A stretch of DNA of 64,000 bases from Prevotella sp. DNF00663 (GTDB taxonomy: Bacteria > Bacteroidota > Bacteroidia > Bacteroidales > Bacteroidaceae). This document shows, in pieces, positions 25,005 through 32,343 of the stretch (position 1 is the first letter of the stretch; every line of letters begins with the position of its first letter). Under the pieces are notes generated by a model that saw only the letters and a list, made by a program, of their open reading frames with translations, was not told where the DNA came from and ran no database searches. The stretch lies in assembly GCF_001553265.1 (NCBI RefSeq), contig NZ_KQ960590.1, positions 17,678 through 81,677 on the forward strand, given 5' to 3'. The translations under genes were made by a program, and so were the position numbers.

Positions 25005-27279
25005 TTTTGTTAGGTTTACTTACAGAGTACGGAGCGTCTACCTGTTGCGTTCCACGTTGCTTGTTAGGAGTAGCCGACATCGTGAATCGGATATTACCAC
25101 CATTCATTAAGTCGGCATGGCGCAGGTAGTTATGTGTGTAATTTTGCCCATTCAACAGCATAGAATTGATATAAGGCTCATGACTGTCGGCCTGAATTCT
25201 CATCGTTTTTCCATTTTCTAGGTGCAGTGTCATATCGGTAAAGTAGGGTGTACCGAGCACATACTCGTTGCTACCGGGGCATACCGGATAGAAGCCCATG
25301 GCCGAGAAGACATACCAAGCAGACGTCTGACCGTTGTCTTCGTCGCCACAATAGCCATCGGGAGCTGCTGTATAGAGTTTGTCCATAGTCGTGCGTACCC
25401 ACTTCTGAGCCTTCCATGGCTGCCCACTATAGTTGTAGAGGTAAATCATGTGTTGGATGGGCTGGTTGCCATGTGCATAGTTTCCCATGTTCATAATCTG
25501 CATTTCGCGAATCTCATGAATTACCTGACCGTAGTAACTATCATCGAACACGGGTGGAAGATTGAACACAGAGTCCATCATTTCATTGAATATCTGCTTG
25601 CCACCCATGAGATTAATAAGTCCTTGAGGGTCGTGGAATACCGACCAAGTGTAGTGCCAACTGTTGCCTTCTGTGAATGCATCGCCCCACTTCAGAGGGT
25701 TGAAAGGCGACTGAAACTTACCGTTCTGCAAACGCCCACGCATCAATCGGCTCTCTCGGTCAAACACATTCCGATAGTTCATGGCACGCTGTCGGTACAC
25801 TTTCAACTCGCGTTCCGACTTACCTAAAGCCTTACCCAGCTGATAGATACACCAGTCATCGTAAGCATACTCCAACGTACGAGCCACGTTCTCATTGATT
25901 TTCACGTCGTAAGGCACGTAACCCAACTTGTTATAATATTCCCAACCGAGTCGGCCGGTAGACGATACGGTGGGATGAACAGCTTGTGTCCCGTGTACAA
26001 CTGCTTCCCAAAGGGTCTCCACATCGTATCCACGAAGCCCTTTCAAGTAAGCATCAGCCACCACCGAAGCGGAGTTGTTGCCCACCATACAACCACGATG
26101 ACCGGGGCTGGCCCATTCCGGTAAGAAACCACTTTCTTTATAAGCATTCACCAATCCGGCCTGCATCTTCGTGCTTTGTGACGGATACATCAGGTTCAGC
26201 AAGGGGAAAAGGCTACGGAAGGTATCCCAGAAACCGGTGTCGGTAAACATATATCCGGGCAACACCTTGCCGTTATAAGGACTGTAGTGCACTGGTTTTC
26301 CATCACCATCCAACTCGTAAAAACTGCGTGGGAAGAGCAACGAACGATACAAACAAGAATAGAATGTGCGCAGATGGTCGGTAGACGACTCATCGCCAAC
26401 CTCTATCCTACCCAGCATATCATTCCACTGCTGACGACCTTGTGCTTTCAGTTGCGCCATATTCTTACCGTCCAACTCACGTAGATTACGCTCGGCCTGC
26501 TTTTCACTGATAAACGACGAAGCCACGCGTACGCCTACTTTCTCGCCTCGTTTGGTACTAAATGTGACGATAGCACCAGCATGATTACAGCTAGCTTCGG
26601 TCTCTCCGCTCAGCAACTCGCCATCCTTAGCGATGAGATATTGACTGATAGGATGGTCAAACACCATCACAAAGTAGTTCTTGAAATTATCGGGCACACC
26701 GCCACTGTTGCGGGTTGAGTAGCCTACTATCTTATTCTCGCTCGGTATCACGCGCACCTTCGACCCCTTATCAAAGGCATCGATGACCACGTTTGCCTGA
26801 TCGGTAGCAGGGAAAGTGAACTCCATCAAAGCTGCACGCTCTGTCGGTGACAATTCGGCCGTCACGTCGTAATCGGCCAAATACACCTTATAAGCATAGG
26901 GAGTGGCCTCTTCCGACTTATGAGAGAACCAACTGGCGCGTTTCTCTTCGTCGAATATGGGATTGCCAACGGTAGGCATCAACGAGAACTGGCCGTAATC
27001 ATTGATCCACGGACTGGGCTGATGTGTCTGCTTCAAACCACGGATTTGGTATGCCGTATAGCTGTATTGCCATCCATCACCCATCTTTCCGGTCTGCGGA
27101 GTCCAAAAGTTCATACCCCAAGGCATGGCTATAGCAGGATATGTATTACCTGTAGAAAGTTTGAATTCTGATTGTGTACCCACAAGTACACTCACATAAT
27201 CGACAGCATTTTTTACTCCTACCGCATGTGAAGCAAAAGTAAACAACGCCGCGAAAATCGCTGCGATTATTCGTTTCAT
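24994..27279 (-). CDS. GH92 family alpha-mannosidase-like enzyme, variant with Gln at the general-acid position
   Basis: A 761-residue exported GH92 protein (signal IIAAIFAALFTFASHA). Family hallmarks: VLVGTQSEFKLSTGNTYPA, MFTDTGFWDTFRSLFPLL and CGDEDNGQTSAWYVFSAMGF, with the catalytic base Asp in the last. Typical members are exo-alpha-mannosidases of N-glycans. The motif that usually reads HGNEPSHH is HGNQPIQH here, with Gln606 (codon CAG at 25464-25462) replacing the general-acid Glu. A Glu-to-Gln change was described for a GH92 enzyme acting on mannose-1-phospho-6-mannose, where the phosphate leaving group needs no acid; that specificity is possible here. First gene of the GH92-GH3-S41 unit. 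Confidence 0.9.
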   Translation of the reverse strand: MKRIIAAIFAALFTFASHAVGVKNAVDYVSVLVGTQSEFKLSTGNTYPAIAMPWGMNFWTPQTGKMGDGWQYSYTAYQIRGLKQTHQPSPWINDYGQFSLMPTVGNPIFDEEKRASWFSHKSEEATPYAYKVYLADYDVTAELSPTERAALMEFTFPATDQANVVIDAFDKGSKVRVIPSENKIVGYSTRNSGGVPDNFKNYFVMVFDHPISQYLIAKDGELLSGETEASCNHAGAIVTFSTKRGEKVGVRVASSFISEKQAERNLRELDGKNMAQLKAQGRQQWNDMLGRIEVGDESSTDHLRTFYSCLYRSLLFPRSFYELDGDGKPVHYSPYNGKVLPGYMFTDTGFWDTFRSLFPLLNLMYPSQSTKMQAGLVNAYKESGFLPEWASPGHRGCMVGNNSASVVADAYLKGLRGYDVETLWEAVVHGTQAVHPTVSSTGRLGWEYYNKLGYVPYDVKINENVARTLEYAYDDWCIYQLGKALGKSERELKVYRQRAMNYRNVFDRESRLMRGRLQNGKFQSPFNPLKWGDAFTEGNSWHYTWSVFHDPQGLINLMGGKQIFNEMMDSVFNLPPVFDDSYYGQVIHEIREMQIMNMGNYAHGNQPIQHMIYLYNYSGQPWKAQKWVRTTMDKLYTAAPDGYCGDEDNGQTSAWYVFSAMGFYPVCPGSNEYVLGTPYFTDMTLHLENGKTMRIQADSHEPYINSMLLNGQNYTHNYLRHADLMNGGNIRFTMSATPNKQRGTQQVDAPYSVSKPNKNEK

Positions 27280-27313
27280 CTAATATTTAGGTTTGATTGA
27301 TAATTGTTACTTG

Positions 27314-27321
27314 CAAAGATA
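27314..27321 (-). promoter_or_regulatory. -7 element for the GH92-GH3-S41 unit
   Basis: TATCTTTG on the minus strand at 27321-27314 matches TAnnTTTG. The -33 position (about 27341-27344) reads TTTT rather than TTTG. The predicted leader to the GH92 ATG is about 30 bases. Confidence 0.5.
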
Positions 27322-27424
27322 ATCATAAAAAATGAGAGTAAAAACGAATAGAGCGACAGAAAAACAAAGCAAAAACAAGGAATCGTAAGTGAAGAGATAA
27401 AGAAACTATCTTGGCTATCATAGA

Positions 27425-27570
27425 TATACAACTCGTCTACTTGTCTGCTCGTTCACTTATCTGTCATCTGGCTGCAAAGGCTTGGCAGCGTCGCTGCCTC
27501 TGCCTTGCAACATTATTGTCTGCACTTTGCAGCATTGCTGTTTGGCTTTTGCAGCAAAACAGGCATGCTA
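27425..27570. repeat. Degenerate repeat block (copy 3 of the GCAGCA/TGCTGC family) with GTCTACTTGTCTGC-like flank
   Basis: Bases 27431-27465 repeat the CGTCTACTTGTCTGCTCG theme seen at 2.5 kb. The core that follows has GGCAGCGTCGCTGCC (27484-27498), a perfect 7-1-7 palindrome, then degenerate units (TTGCAACATTATTGTCTG, TTGCAGCATTGCTGTTTGG, TTGCAGCAAAACAGG). It fills the space between the GH92 promoter and the transporter promoter. Confidence 0.65.
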
Positions 27571-27573
27571 TAT

Positions 27574-27604
27574 TTTGCCATGCCACAGGAATATATTACT
27601 TTTG
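27574..27604 (+). promoter_or_regulatory. Promoter for the BASS-type transporter
   Basis: TTTG (27574-27577) and TACTTTTG (27597-27604) with a 19-base spacer: a full consensus match. The leader is about 20 bases, which supports the ATG at 27632 as the start rather than the open frame that extends upstream into repeats. Confidence 0.78.
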
Positions 27605-27631
27605 TATAGTTACAATTTAACACGCCGATTT

Positions 27632-28591
27632 ATGGCTTTTCTCGCTTTTATCAAGAAATGGACACTGCTCTGTGCCATCGTTTTTGGTTCTTTGGTCTAC
27701 CTTTTGTTCTCCCAAGTTCCGATGCTCCAGCCCTTTGGGAACATCGTTGGACCACACTTGGTAGACGTCATGCCGATACTTATCTTCCTCATTCTGTACG
27801 TCACTTTCTGCAAGATAAGGATGGATGATTTTCGTCCTCACAAGTGGCATTTTTGGTTACAAGGCATCAGGACGGTCTTATCTGCATTGGTAGTATTGGC
27901 AATTCTCCACATCAAAGAGCCAGAGCAAAAGATTTTATTCGAAGGAATTTTTATCTGCGTCATCTGTCCTACGGCCGCAGCTGCAGCCGTTATCACCGAG
28001 AAGCTAGGCGGTAGTATCGCTTCCATGACCGTTTATACCATCATAGCCAATTGCTTTACATCGGTTATTATACCGCTTTTCTTCCCTATGATAGAACGAG
28101 CTGCCAATATCACCTTTATGTTTGCCTTCTTCATGGTGCTGAAACGAGTGGTCATGGTACTTGTCGTTCCACTGTGTTTGGCACTGCTTACACGCCGATA
28201 TTTGCCCAAAGTAGCCGGTTGGTTCAAACGTCGTAAGAACTTGGCTTTCTATATTTGGAGTATCAACCTATCCATATTGATGGGCTTCACGCTCAAGACG
28301 ATGCTTCACGCACAACTCTCTACCCACATGCTTCTGCTCATGTTGATACTTCCACTCTTCATCAGTCTGGCGCTCTTCGGTATCGGTAAGTTCGTCGGAC
28401 ACCAATATGGAGACAGCATCAGTGGCGGACAAGCACTCGGACAAAAGAACACTATCGTGGGAATATGGCTTACCATCACGTTCTTAAACCCCTTGGCGGT
28501 CATCGCACCATGTGCCTACATGATATGGCAGAACATCATCAACACGTGGCAACTGTGGTATAAAGAAAAATACGGAATACTAAAATGGTAG
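27632..28591 (+). CDS. Bile acid:sodium symporter (BASS) family membrane transporter
   Basis: The frame is open upstream through repeat DNA, but the promoter at 27574-27604 and the membrane-start sequence (MAFLAFIKKWTLLCAIVFGSL) support this 319-residue start. About nine to ten hydrophobic segments span the whole length. ICPTAAAAAVITEKLGGS and the paired half ISGGQALGQKNTIVGIW resemble the crossover motifs of BASS-fold carriers. Substrate cannot be told; bile acids, organic anions or keto acids are family options. Monocistronic, convergent with the HAD gene, with which it shares a terminator. Confidence 0.75.
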   Translation: MAFLAFIKKWTLLCAIVFGSLVYLLFSQVPMLQPFGNIVGPHLVDVMPILIFLILYVTFCKIRMDDFRPHKWHFWLQGIRTVLSALVVLAILHIKEPEQKILFEGIFICVICPTAAAAAVITEKLGGSIASMTVYTIIANCFTSVIIPLFFPMIERAANITFMFAFFMVLKRVVMVLVVPLCLALLTRRYLPKVAGWFKRRKNLAFYIWSINLSILMGFTLKTMLHAQLSTHMLLLMLILPLFISLALFGIGKFVGHQYGDSISGGQALGQKNTIVGIWLTITFLNPLAVIAPCAYMIWQNIINTWQLWYKEKYGILKW

Positions 28592-28599
28592 ATTATACA

Positions 28600-28639
28600 G
28601 GTATAGTCGGTCGGCAAATGCGGTGACAACGACTATACC
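28600..28639. terminator. Bidirectional stem-loop between convergent genes
   Basis: GGTATAGTCG (28600-28609) pairs exactly with CGACTATACC (28630-28639) over a 20-base loop. The right arm covers the stop codon of the HAD gene (28635-28633). Confidence 0.55.
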
Positions 28640-29217
28640 AAATGGCCTTCATCGGCCCAAGCCAACATCTCTCGGTCGCCTCGGCTATCTCCATAAGCGG
28701 TAAGGTGAAAGGAGTTTCGGGCAGGCAACACGGCTTTCAGACGCTCTACTTTCTCTGCCCCGTAACAGTTTTTACTGCTAAAGAAGCCGGTCAACAGACC
28801 ATCCTTAACCTCTATCTGCGTGCCTAATACCGTCACATCCAAGCCCTCTTCGGCCAAGAAAGGAGCTACCCAATTGTCCACACTCGCACTGACTACATAC
28901 ACATCGGCACTGTCTTGCAATGCCCGACGAAGGATATTAAGCATCGAAGGGCGCAAGACTTGTCGGCGCTCATGGGCGTATCGACGGCAGAGGCGGTCGA
29001 ACTCGTCTAGCAAAACACCTCGAAAAAAATGGGCAAACACCTTCTGTTTCGCTTTATAATTAGGGTATAGATGTAGCTTCATCAACACCAATAGCGGACT
29101 ATAAAGCAAAAATCCTAGTAGGAAACGGCCTGTTCCACAGGTGAAACGTATAAAATCGATGAGCGTATCTCGTGTGGTCAAAGTGCCATCAAAGTCGAAA
29201 GCGAAGATATGTTTCAT
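28633..29217 (-). CDS. HAD-IB family phosphatase
   Basis: A 194-residue haloacid-dehalogenase-type phosphatase with FAFDFDGTLTTRDT (nucleophile Asp8, acid Asp10), VVSASVDNW (motif II) and YGDSRGDREMLAWAD (motif IV). A long hydrophobic insert after motif I (GRFLLGFLLYSPLLVLM, about 31-48) suggests membrane association and a lipid-like substrate. Related HAD domains occur fused to UbiA-type prenyltransferases; here the ubiA-type gene lies just upstream on the same strand, 136 bases away. Removal of the 5-phosphate of a polyprenyl-phosphoribose is a reasonable inference but unproved. Confidence 0.82.
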   Translation of the reverse strand: MKHIFAFDFDGTLTTRDTLIDFIRFTCGTGRFLLGFLLYSPLLVLMKLHLYPNYKAKQKVFAHFFRGVLLDEFDRLCRRYAHERRQVLRPSMLNILRRALQDSADVYVVSASVDNWVAPFLAEEGLDVTVLGTQIEVKDGLLTGFFSSKNCYGAEKVERLKAVLPARNSFHLTAYGDSRGDREMLAWADEGHLV

Positions 29218-29234
29218 GATTTATTGATTTTTAG

Positions 29235-29355
29235 AAGGAGTTATAGAATTAACAGGAGTTATGGAGTTAAAGTAGTTAAGCCAATAGCAAATAAACATAT
29301 GACATAACTCCGTTGAGCAACACGAAACATAACTCCCATTAACTCCATAACTCCT
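29235..29355. repeat. GGAGTTATGGAGTTAA inverted repeats between ubiA-type and HAD genes
   Basis: AGGAGTTATGGAGTTAA (29254-29270) and its exact complement (29339-29355) form a 17-bp stem with a 68-base loop. Further degenerate copies lie inside (AGGAGTTATAG at about 29236, CATAACTCC at about 29303 and 29328). The right arm overlaps the stop of the ubiA-type gene. Similar strings occur at 43.1-43.2 and 56.2-56.3 kb. Confidence 0.65.
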
Positions 29356-30226
29356 AATATATAATCACTAAGAAAAACAGTATCCATGCCACCACTATCA
29401 ACTGCATGAAACGGTCGGCTAAAAGTATCTTTGTGGGGTCTCCACTCTTCTTATCGACCACCGTTACTTGAATATAGCGTAACAATCCCACCAATACGAG
29501 GATAGAAGTGAGATACAACGAGTCTGTTCCGAAACGCTCGGTAACTTCCGAACTCACTGTATACATGATGTAACAAACAAGTGTTACGGATGCTGTGATG
29601 GTGATAGCTTGGTTGATGAACGTGAGATTATAGCGACTGGTATTCTTGCGTGGAGCCTCTCCCGTCTCGTTCATACGCACGACATCGTCGCGTCGTTTAG
29701 CGAAACTCATGAACAAGGTGACCAAGAATGTCATCAAGACTATCCACTTACTCAACGCAACATCGGTAGCCATGCCACCGGCCAAAAGCCTCAATACGAA
29801 GCCAAAGGCCACGATGCACACATCAATGATGGCATATTGCTTGAGTCGGGCACAGTAGATGAGGTTCATCACCCAGTAAGCCAGCAACACACCACCAGTC
29901 TCGTAACGATGAGACGGGAGCAAAGCCACAAAGCCAAGACCAAGCAAAAACAGTATGCCCATAGTCATATAGGCCTGCGCGATAGACACTGCTCCCGACG
30001 CAATGGGGCGATGACACTTCACCGGATGGCGTCGGTCATCGGCCACATCATATATATCGTTGAAACAATAAATGGAAGAAGCGACCATACAATAAGCCAA
30101 CACGGTGATGATACCGGGTATAAGGACATTTGGATGAAGCAGCTGACCACCGAAAAACAGGGGTAACAGCACGAAAAGGTTCTTCGTCCACTGCTTCGGA
30201 CGTATTAGTTTGAGGAGTTGTTTCAT
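29354..30226 (-). CDS. UbiA-family prenyltransferase, decaprenyl-phosphate phosphoribosyltransferase type
   Basis: A 290-residue membrane protein with about eight or nine transmembrane helices. The opening LIRPKQWTKNLFVLLPLFF and the Asp-rich motif NDIYDVADDRRHPVKCHRPIASG are typical of 5-phosphoribosyl-1-pyrophosphate:polyprenyl-phosphate transferases (mycobacterial Rv3806c type), which make the polyprenyl-phosphoribose precursor of arabinose or ribose donors. The second conserved region lies near DVCIVAFGFVLRLLAGG. It sits in a tight run with two acyltransferases and an EptA-like enzyme (4-base gap upstream). The product's use in this organism is unknown. Confidence 0.82.
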   Translation of the reverse strand: MKQLLKLIRPKQWTKNLFVLLPLFFGGQLLHPNVLIPGIITVLAYCMVASSIYCFNDIYDVADDRRHPVKCHRPIASGAVSIAQAYMTMGILFLLGLGFVALLPSHRYETGGVLLAYWVMNLIYCARLKQYAIIDVCIVAFGFVLRLLAGGMATDVALSKWIVLMTFLVTLFMSFAKRRDDVVRMNETGEAPRKNTSRYNLTFINQAITITASVTLVCYIMYTVSSEVTERFGTDSLYLTSILVLVGLLRYIQVTVVDKKSGDPTKILLADRFMQLIVVAWILFFLVIIY

Positions 30227-30230
30227 GGGC

Positions 30231-31274
30231 TTATAATATCATTTTTTCCAATTGTCGGGCTATCCACATAACAAGTTTGGCAAACAACCAAGCCACCGGC
30301 AGGGTGATAACGACGCATACTAAGAACGTCGGCCAATAGCTCCAACGAGCCGGAATATACGCTAATACGAAATGTTGATGTACAAGATAGGCTTCCAAAC
30401 TCAATGCTCCGACAAAGCTAAAGAAGCGATTGAACCACGCAGGAGTGCGTCGGAAGACACGATTCAACAGTAAAATCGATGTAATAGTGAGCGGAATATA
30501 GAGCATACGCTCAATAAAAAGAGGGAACTTTCCATGCAAGTTCTGCTCCATAAAGATACTAGAGAAGAGCGTCATAGCAAATGTCAGGAGTATCATCCAA
30601 ATGGATGCACCGTCCATCGTATCCTTTCTTCGCACGCTTTCTCCCATATTGATGCCGATGAAATAGATGGGAATGCGACTCCAAAATATCTCTAAATGCC
30701 CCACAGTAGCATGAATGGGTGTCACATATTGTACCAATACACACCACAATATCATCAATACGGGCAACCAACGATAGATGGGATGGCGTCGAATCAATTC
30801 CATGTAAGAGGGCGTAAAAAGGTAAAGCATCATGATGGCAGGGATATACCAAAAGGTTAACTCGTCGTGTAACCAGAAGTCCCAATTGATGGTGATGTCG
30901 CCAATGAGGTCTATCCATGCCGCAACATCGCCTCCATGGAAGCGCGGAATATAGTAGAGCGAAGCCGCAATGAGCCATGCCGGATAAATACGGAGAAACC
31001 TTCGCACCATGAAATGACGTACCGAGGGAGTGCGAGTCCACGAAAACCACAGCCCAATTCCACTCAAAAAGAGAAACATATCGACTCCTACATTGCCCAT
31101 TCTGCGCAATCCGAAGAACATATCCCAACGAGGTAACCCCACATGAAAGAGGATAATAAAGAGCATGGCAGCCCCCATCAGTTCACCACGGAATCGACTG
31201 ATGTTTGAAAGTTCTATATCTTTGAAGAGATCGTCTTTCAATTTGGTCAATGAACCAAGTCTCTTTTCGCTCAT
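30231..31274 (-). CDS. Acyltransferase family 3 (OafA/YrhL-like) membrane protein
   Basis: A 347-residue integral membrane acyltransferase with about ten hydrophobic segments. Family features are the early helix with ILFHVGLPRWDM (catalytic-type His), NVGVDMFLFLSGIG, and MVRRFLRIYPAWLIAA. Members O-acetylate or O-succinylate cell-surface polysaccharides. A basic cytoplasmic N-terminus of about 30 residues precedes the first helix. It is the second of two adjacent paralogous acyltransferase genes, four bases apart. Confidence 0.85.
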   Translation of the reverse strand: MSEKRLGSLTKLKDDLFKDIELSNISRFRGELMGAAMLFIILFHVGLPRWDMFFGLRRMGNVGVDMFLFLSGIGLWFSWTRTPSVRHFMVRRFLRIYPAWLIAASLYYIPRFHGGDVAAWIDLIGDITINWDFWLHDELTFWYIPAIMMLYLFTPSYMELIRRHPIYRWLPVLMILWCVLVQYVTPIHATVGHLEIFWSRIPIYFIGINMGESVRRKDTMDGASIWMILLTFAMTLFSSIFMEQNLHGKFPLFIERMLYIPLTITSILLLNRVFRRTPAWFNRFFSFVGALSLEAYLVHQHFVLAYIPARWSYWPTFLVCVVITLPVAWLFAKLVMWIARQLEKMIL

Positions 31275-31278
31275 AAGT

Positions 31279-32340
31279 TCAAGGATTTGGGATACGTTTC
31301 AAGAGTTCGCGGAAGAGCCAAGCCATGCAAATAGAAGCCACAACATAAAGAAGCAAGCCTGTATAGATGTCGCCTTGCCGGCTGATAGGAATCAATATCT
31401 TACGAGTCAACGGATGGCATATGAACAGAGCTGCGCTAATAGAGCCCACCCAAACAAAATGATTGAAGATTAGAGGGAAACGTCCCAACAACTTCACCAA
31501 ACCGATACTGAAGCTGCAAATAAACACCGGGACGAAGTACCATAGCTGATAATTGTAGCTAAAAAAGACGATGCAAAGTGCCGAAACCACCATCATCATG
31601 TCGTAAGCACGGTTACTAAGCGCACGACCATAGCGAGAATAGAGCACTCCAAGGCCGAAAGGAAGCATTCCACCAATCATGTTATAACGCAAACGGTTGA
31701 GGGTTTCACCTCCCGAATCACAGAAAACCTGAAGCAACCAGCACACCATGATGGCACCAACCGTCCATGTCCAAGGTCTGCGATAGATGACAAAGCGGTA
31801 GAATATGTACAATTGCAACATCAAACCAAAAAACCAATAGGGGCCCGGCCAGATGATTTTATCAGGCGACGGTAACAGATTGTTGAACATACCCAGTTGT
31901 GCCACCACATCCATGAAAGCATAATGATGCGCTCCGGGAGTGATTTGGTCTACCAAAATAAAAGCTACAAAGCCCACAATCATCATCTTGAAGAGCTTCA
32001 AGAAGTGGGTACGAACAAAGTCGTATGGTCTTCCTGCCTCCTTTACGGCATACTTCTGCTCTAGTCCGTAAGCACTCAAAAAGAGGAAAACGGGTACTCC
32101 GTAATGGCCGAAAAACGATAAAATATGCACAGGCAATAGCCCATCGGGATGCACAAGTACCCGACTCAACCAGTCTACATTATGTTGAAAATACTGATAT
32201 TCATTCTCCTGTACGATGTGTCTAAGCCAATGTGAGTAGTTATGCATCACGATAGCGATAATGGCAAGGCCTCGTAATGCGGAACATTCTGCCCGCGAAA
32301 GGAGCGGCGGGGTGGCTTGTGGAGATGTCATAGGCATCAC
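31279..32340 (-). CDS. Acyltransferase family 3 membrane protein (second copy)
   Basis: A 353-residue relative of its neighbour, with SALRGLAIIAIVMHNYSHWLRH at the first helix, GHYGVPVFLFLSAYGLEQKY and FVRTHFLKLFKMM. About ten membrane segments. It probably transfers an acyl group to an envelope glycan. The two copies are too different to be a recent duplication; they may act on different positions of one polymer (inference). Spacing is three bases to the EptA-like gene and four bases to the next acyltransferase, so one transcript is likely. Confidence 0.84.
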   Translation of the reverse strand: MMPMTSPQATPPLLSRAECSALRGLAIIAIVMHNYSHWLRHIVQENEYQYFQHNVDWLSRVLVHPDGLLPVHILSFFGHYGVPVFLFLSAYGLEQKYAVKEAGRPYDFVRTHFLKLFKMMIVGFVAFILVDQITPGAHHYAFMDVVAQLGMFNNLLPSPDKIIWPGPYWFFGLMLQLYIFYRFVIYRRPWTWTVGAIMVCWLLQVFCDSGGETLNRLRYNMIGGMLPFGLGVLYSRYGRALSNRAYDMMMVVSALCIVFFSYNYQLWYFVPVFICSFSIGLVKLLGRFPLIFNHFVWVGSISAALFICHPLTRKILIPISRQGDIYTGLLLYVVASICMAWLFRELLKRIPNP

Positions 32341-32343
32341 TTT

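Noticed and set aside
25222..25827. 201-residue open frame on the plus strand
   Set aside because: Antisense of the GH92 gene, whose motifs are intact through the region.
29254..29355. Insertion sequence or transposon ends
   Set aside because: The inverted repeats enclose only 68 bases, there is no transposase and no flanking target duplication.
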